Part shown: piece by piece, positions 5,276 to 6,575 of the stretch
Position numbering within the stretch: the stretch's first letter is position 1
Layout: every line of letters begins with the position of its first letter
DNA from: JALYXS01 sp051003795
GTDB lineage: Bacteria > Acidobacteriota > Terriglobia > Bryobacterales > Bryobacteraceae
NCBI GenBank assembly: GCA_051003795.1
Contig: JBPCKZ010000236.1
Location: 1-6,575 of the forward strand
Direction of reading: 5' to 3'
DNA length: 6,575 bases
Translations under genes and position numbers: made by a program
The notes under the pieces: model-generated
The model's database searches: none
What the model was told of the DNA's origin: nothing
What the model saw: the letters and a program-made list of their open reading frames with translations, nothing else

Positions 5276-6398
5276 TGTTCCCGATCCAAAGCGTATTTTT
5301 CGCGCTCTCGTGCGTATATGCGCCGGTGACATCCAGGATGGAAATGGTCTTGATCTTATCGAGATCGAGCTTTGCGTTGGAGTCTGGCGGGCCGTTTTGG
5401 TCCAGCTGAAATGCGCCAAGCGCGACTTCGCGGCGATCGGATTTCCCTCCGCCGGGCACTTCGATATCGACGTTGTATCGCGGCCCTTGCCGTTTTCCGG
5501 GATTACGCTCTTCGAATGAAATCACAAGCTGCGCCGGTTTATCCGATGCAATGTCGAACGCGAGGCGATTGGTCTTACTCAGGTCAAGCGGGCCCAGCTT
5601 GTGAACCAATACGACGTAATTCCCTTCCGCTTGTTGGTAAACGGCCTTCATCGCATGCTCCGCCAGCGGCTTCCCCGAGATGTCCAAACTCAGGTCCGCG
5701 CCGCCGAGCGTGAGCCAATCGACGTATTGATGCGGAAAATTGTCGATGAGCACGCCATCCGATTTGTTTAGCGCGTTTGACGCCGGCGCCGTATCGAGCA
5801 CGTCAAAATCGTCGATAAACAGCGTGTGTTTACCAATGTGCGGATCAATGGCGATCGCGAGATCCGGATTGGGCTTCACCGCGCTGAATATCTGGCTCAC
5901 ATCCACGATGGCCACGGCTTGGAGCCGGTCCAAATCGAGCCGGCCATTGCTATCTTCCGGATCGTTTGGCTCTTCGCCCAAGGAGAAATCGGCTGGCGTG
6001 AGTTCGATCTGCCGCCACTGCTGTTTGGGCGACCAAACGATTGCCGAGTAGCGGCCTCCGCCGGGCTCCTTCTCGCTCAAAATCACGGCGATCGCGGTGG
6101 GTGAATCGGTCTTTAGCCAGAACCGGATCGTCTTCACGCCGGCGAAGGAAACGTCCGTGAGCGGAAGCAGCGCGACGCTGAAATCCCGCGGCTCCGCGGT
6201 GTATTCGAATTCCAGCGCGAATTTGCCCGTCTTCACGTTAACCGGATCGCGAGTTACCCGCAAAGTGGCGACGCCGCCCATCGTGACCCAGCCCGATTCG
6301 TCGATTTCGAAATCCTGATGAAGAATAGGGGCCGCGGCACGGGCAAGATGCCACGCGATAAACAGAAATAAGCCGAACGGTTTCATATTTTTTGACAT
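5253..6398 (-). CDS. Secreted protein with two tandem copies of a probable carbohydrate-binding-like beta-sandwich domain
   Basis: A 381-residue exported protein. I start it at ATG 6398 (MSKNMKPFG); ATG 6386 is equally possible and would drop four residues. The frame is open further upstream, but that stretch has no secretory character and overlaps the end of another gene. A Sec signal peptide covers about 1-23 (KPFGLFLFIAWHLARAAA). The mature part is an internal duplication. In copy 1 (about 25-202) W37-VTMGG, SNGRLDLDRLQAVAIVDV (150-167) and HTLFIDDFDV (191-200) match W228-LTLGG, SNAKLDLDKIKTISILDV (340-357) and NTLWIGNIQAV (368-378) of copy 2 (about 215-379). Both copies look all-beta. This pattern, with DFE...W...G at the start, a polar middle strand, LDLDxL with acidic residues and a final FIDDF-like strand, recalls galactose-binding-like folds such as CBM11 or CIA30, but I cannot assign a family or ligand. 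No catalytic motif is visible. It is convergent with folK (22-bp overlap) and follows another minus-strand gene after 14 bases. Confidence 0.85.
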   Translation of the reverse strand: MSKNMKPFGLFLFIAWHLARAAAPILHQDFEIDESGWVTMGGVATLRVTRDPVNVKTGKFALEFEYTAEPRDFSVALLPLTDVSFAGVKTIRFWLKTDSPTAIAVILSEKEPGGGRYSAIVWSPKQQWRQIELTPADFSLGEEPNDPEDSNGRLDLDRLQAVAIVDVSQIFSAVKPNPDLAIAIDPHIGKHTLFIDDFDVLDTAPASNALNKSDGVLIDNFPHQYVDWLTLGGADLSLDISGKPLAEHAMKAVYQQAEGNYVVLVHKLGPLDLSKTNRLAFDIASDKPAQLVISFEERNPGKRQGPRYNVDIEVPGGGKSDRREVALGAFQLDQNGPPDSNAKLDLDKIKTISILDVTGAYTHESAKNTLWIGNIQAVARP

Positions 6399-6412
6399 CG
6401 ATATGGATACGT

Positions 6413-6575
6413 TCAGCGCTCGCGGGAAGTTCGGAATGGGGGCGTTTCGGGTTCTGTTGCACCTGGGATTTGGGCCAGTGAAGGGTAGTGGTCTCCGCTG
6501 AACCGTCTCACTTCCTTTAGGCCGCCCAGCGTCACTCCAGGCACCTCCATGCTGATCCACTCGTAAGTGGTTGAA
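6413..6575 (-). CDS. C-terminal end of an unidentified gene, cut by the right edge of the window
   Basis: From 6574 leftwards one minus-strand frame stays open for 53 codons and ends in TGA at 6415-6413. It reads STTYEWISMEVPGVTLGG, then LKEVRRFSGDHYPSLAQIP and a polar Pro/Glu/Thr/Arg tail. This has ordinary protein composition (Trp, Tyr, Val, balanced charge), while the overlapping alternative frame on the same strand is Arg/Gly/Pro-rich and looks non-coding. The start lies outside the window and I do not recognise the family. Only 14 bases separate its stop from the ATG 6398 of the two-domain secreted protein, on the same strand, so the two are probably one operon. A gene caller could instead extend the downstream gene through this stretch from ATG 6560; the composition argues against that. 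Confidence 0.55.
   Translation of the reverse strand, partial: STTYEWISMEVPGVTLGGLKEVRRFSGDHYPSLAQIPGATEPETPPFRTSRER

Noticed and set aside
4652..5419. A 255-codon minus-strand open frame across the ruvB end, folK and the start of the secreted-gene region
   Set aside because: It is antisense to folK, whose family motifs are unmistakable, and its translation is Arg/Ala/Pro/Ser-rich without any domain; long antisense frames are expected in GC-rich coding DNA.

Overview
The window comes from a GC-rich bacterium. It has compact gene packing, non-ATG starts (TTG for uvrC and folK, GTG for one hypothetical gene), short overlaps between genes and few clear Shine-Dalgarno motifs. Two small exported proteins, one a Lys/Thr-rich peptide and one a two-TPR periplasmic-type protein, together with the RuvB sequence, resemble what I know from soil Acidobacteriota. 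Verrucomicrobiota is the main alternative. This placement is an inference from protein style, not a proof. No rRNA, tRNA, CRISPR array, insertion sequence or phage gene is visible.

Layout, left to right. (1) Positions 1-172, minus strand: a small secreted Lys/His/Thr-rich protein whose 3' end appears frameshifted by one base. (2) Positions 403-1432, plus strand: two hypothetical genes one base apart, which I do not recognise; these are the least explained part of the window. (3) Positions 1407-1829, minus strand: a secreted TPR protein, convergent with and overlapping the second hypothetical gene by 26 bp. (4) Positions 1868-5274, plus strand: a tight cluster uvrC-ruvB-folK, comprising the nucleotide excision repair incision nuclease, the Holliday-junction branch-migration motor and a folate-pathway pyrophosphokinase. 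ruvB follows uvrC after 30 bp, and folK starts inside the ruvB stop codon. (5) Positions 5253-6398, minus strand: a secreted protein made of two tandem copies of one probable beta-sandwich domain, convergent with folK by a 22-bp overlap. (6) Positions 6413-6575, minus strand: the last 53 codons of a further gene that enters from the right edge and lies just upstream of, and probably in one operon with, the secreted two-domain protein.

How the genes work together: uvrC and ruvB both serve DNA repair and recombination and are probably co-transcribed; folK looks like a translationally coupled passenger. No ruvA or ruvC is visible next to ruvB. The exported proteins on the minus strand belong to separate transcription units. 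Most of the window is core or ordinary chromosomal sequence. The only candidates for something undescribed are the two-gene hypothetical cassette, the frameshifted small secreted gene and the duplicated-domain secreted protein with its partial neighbour.
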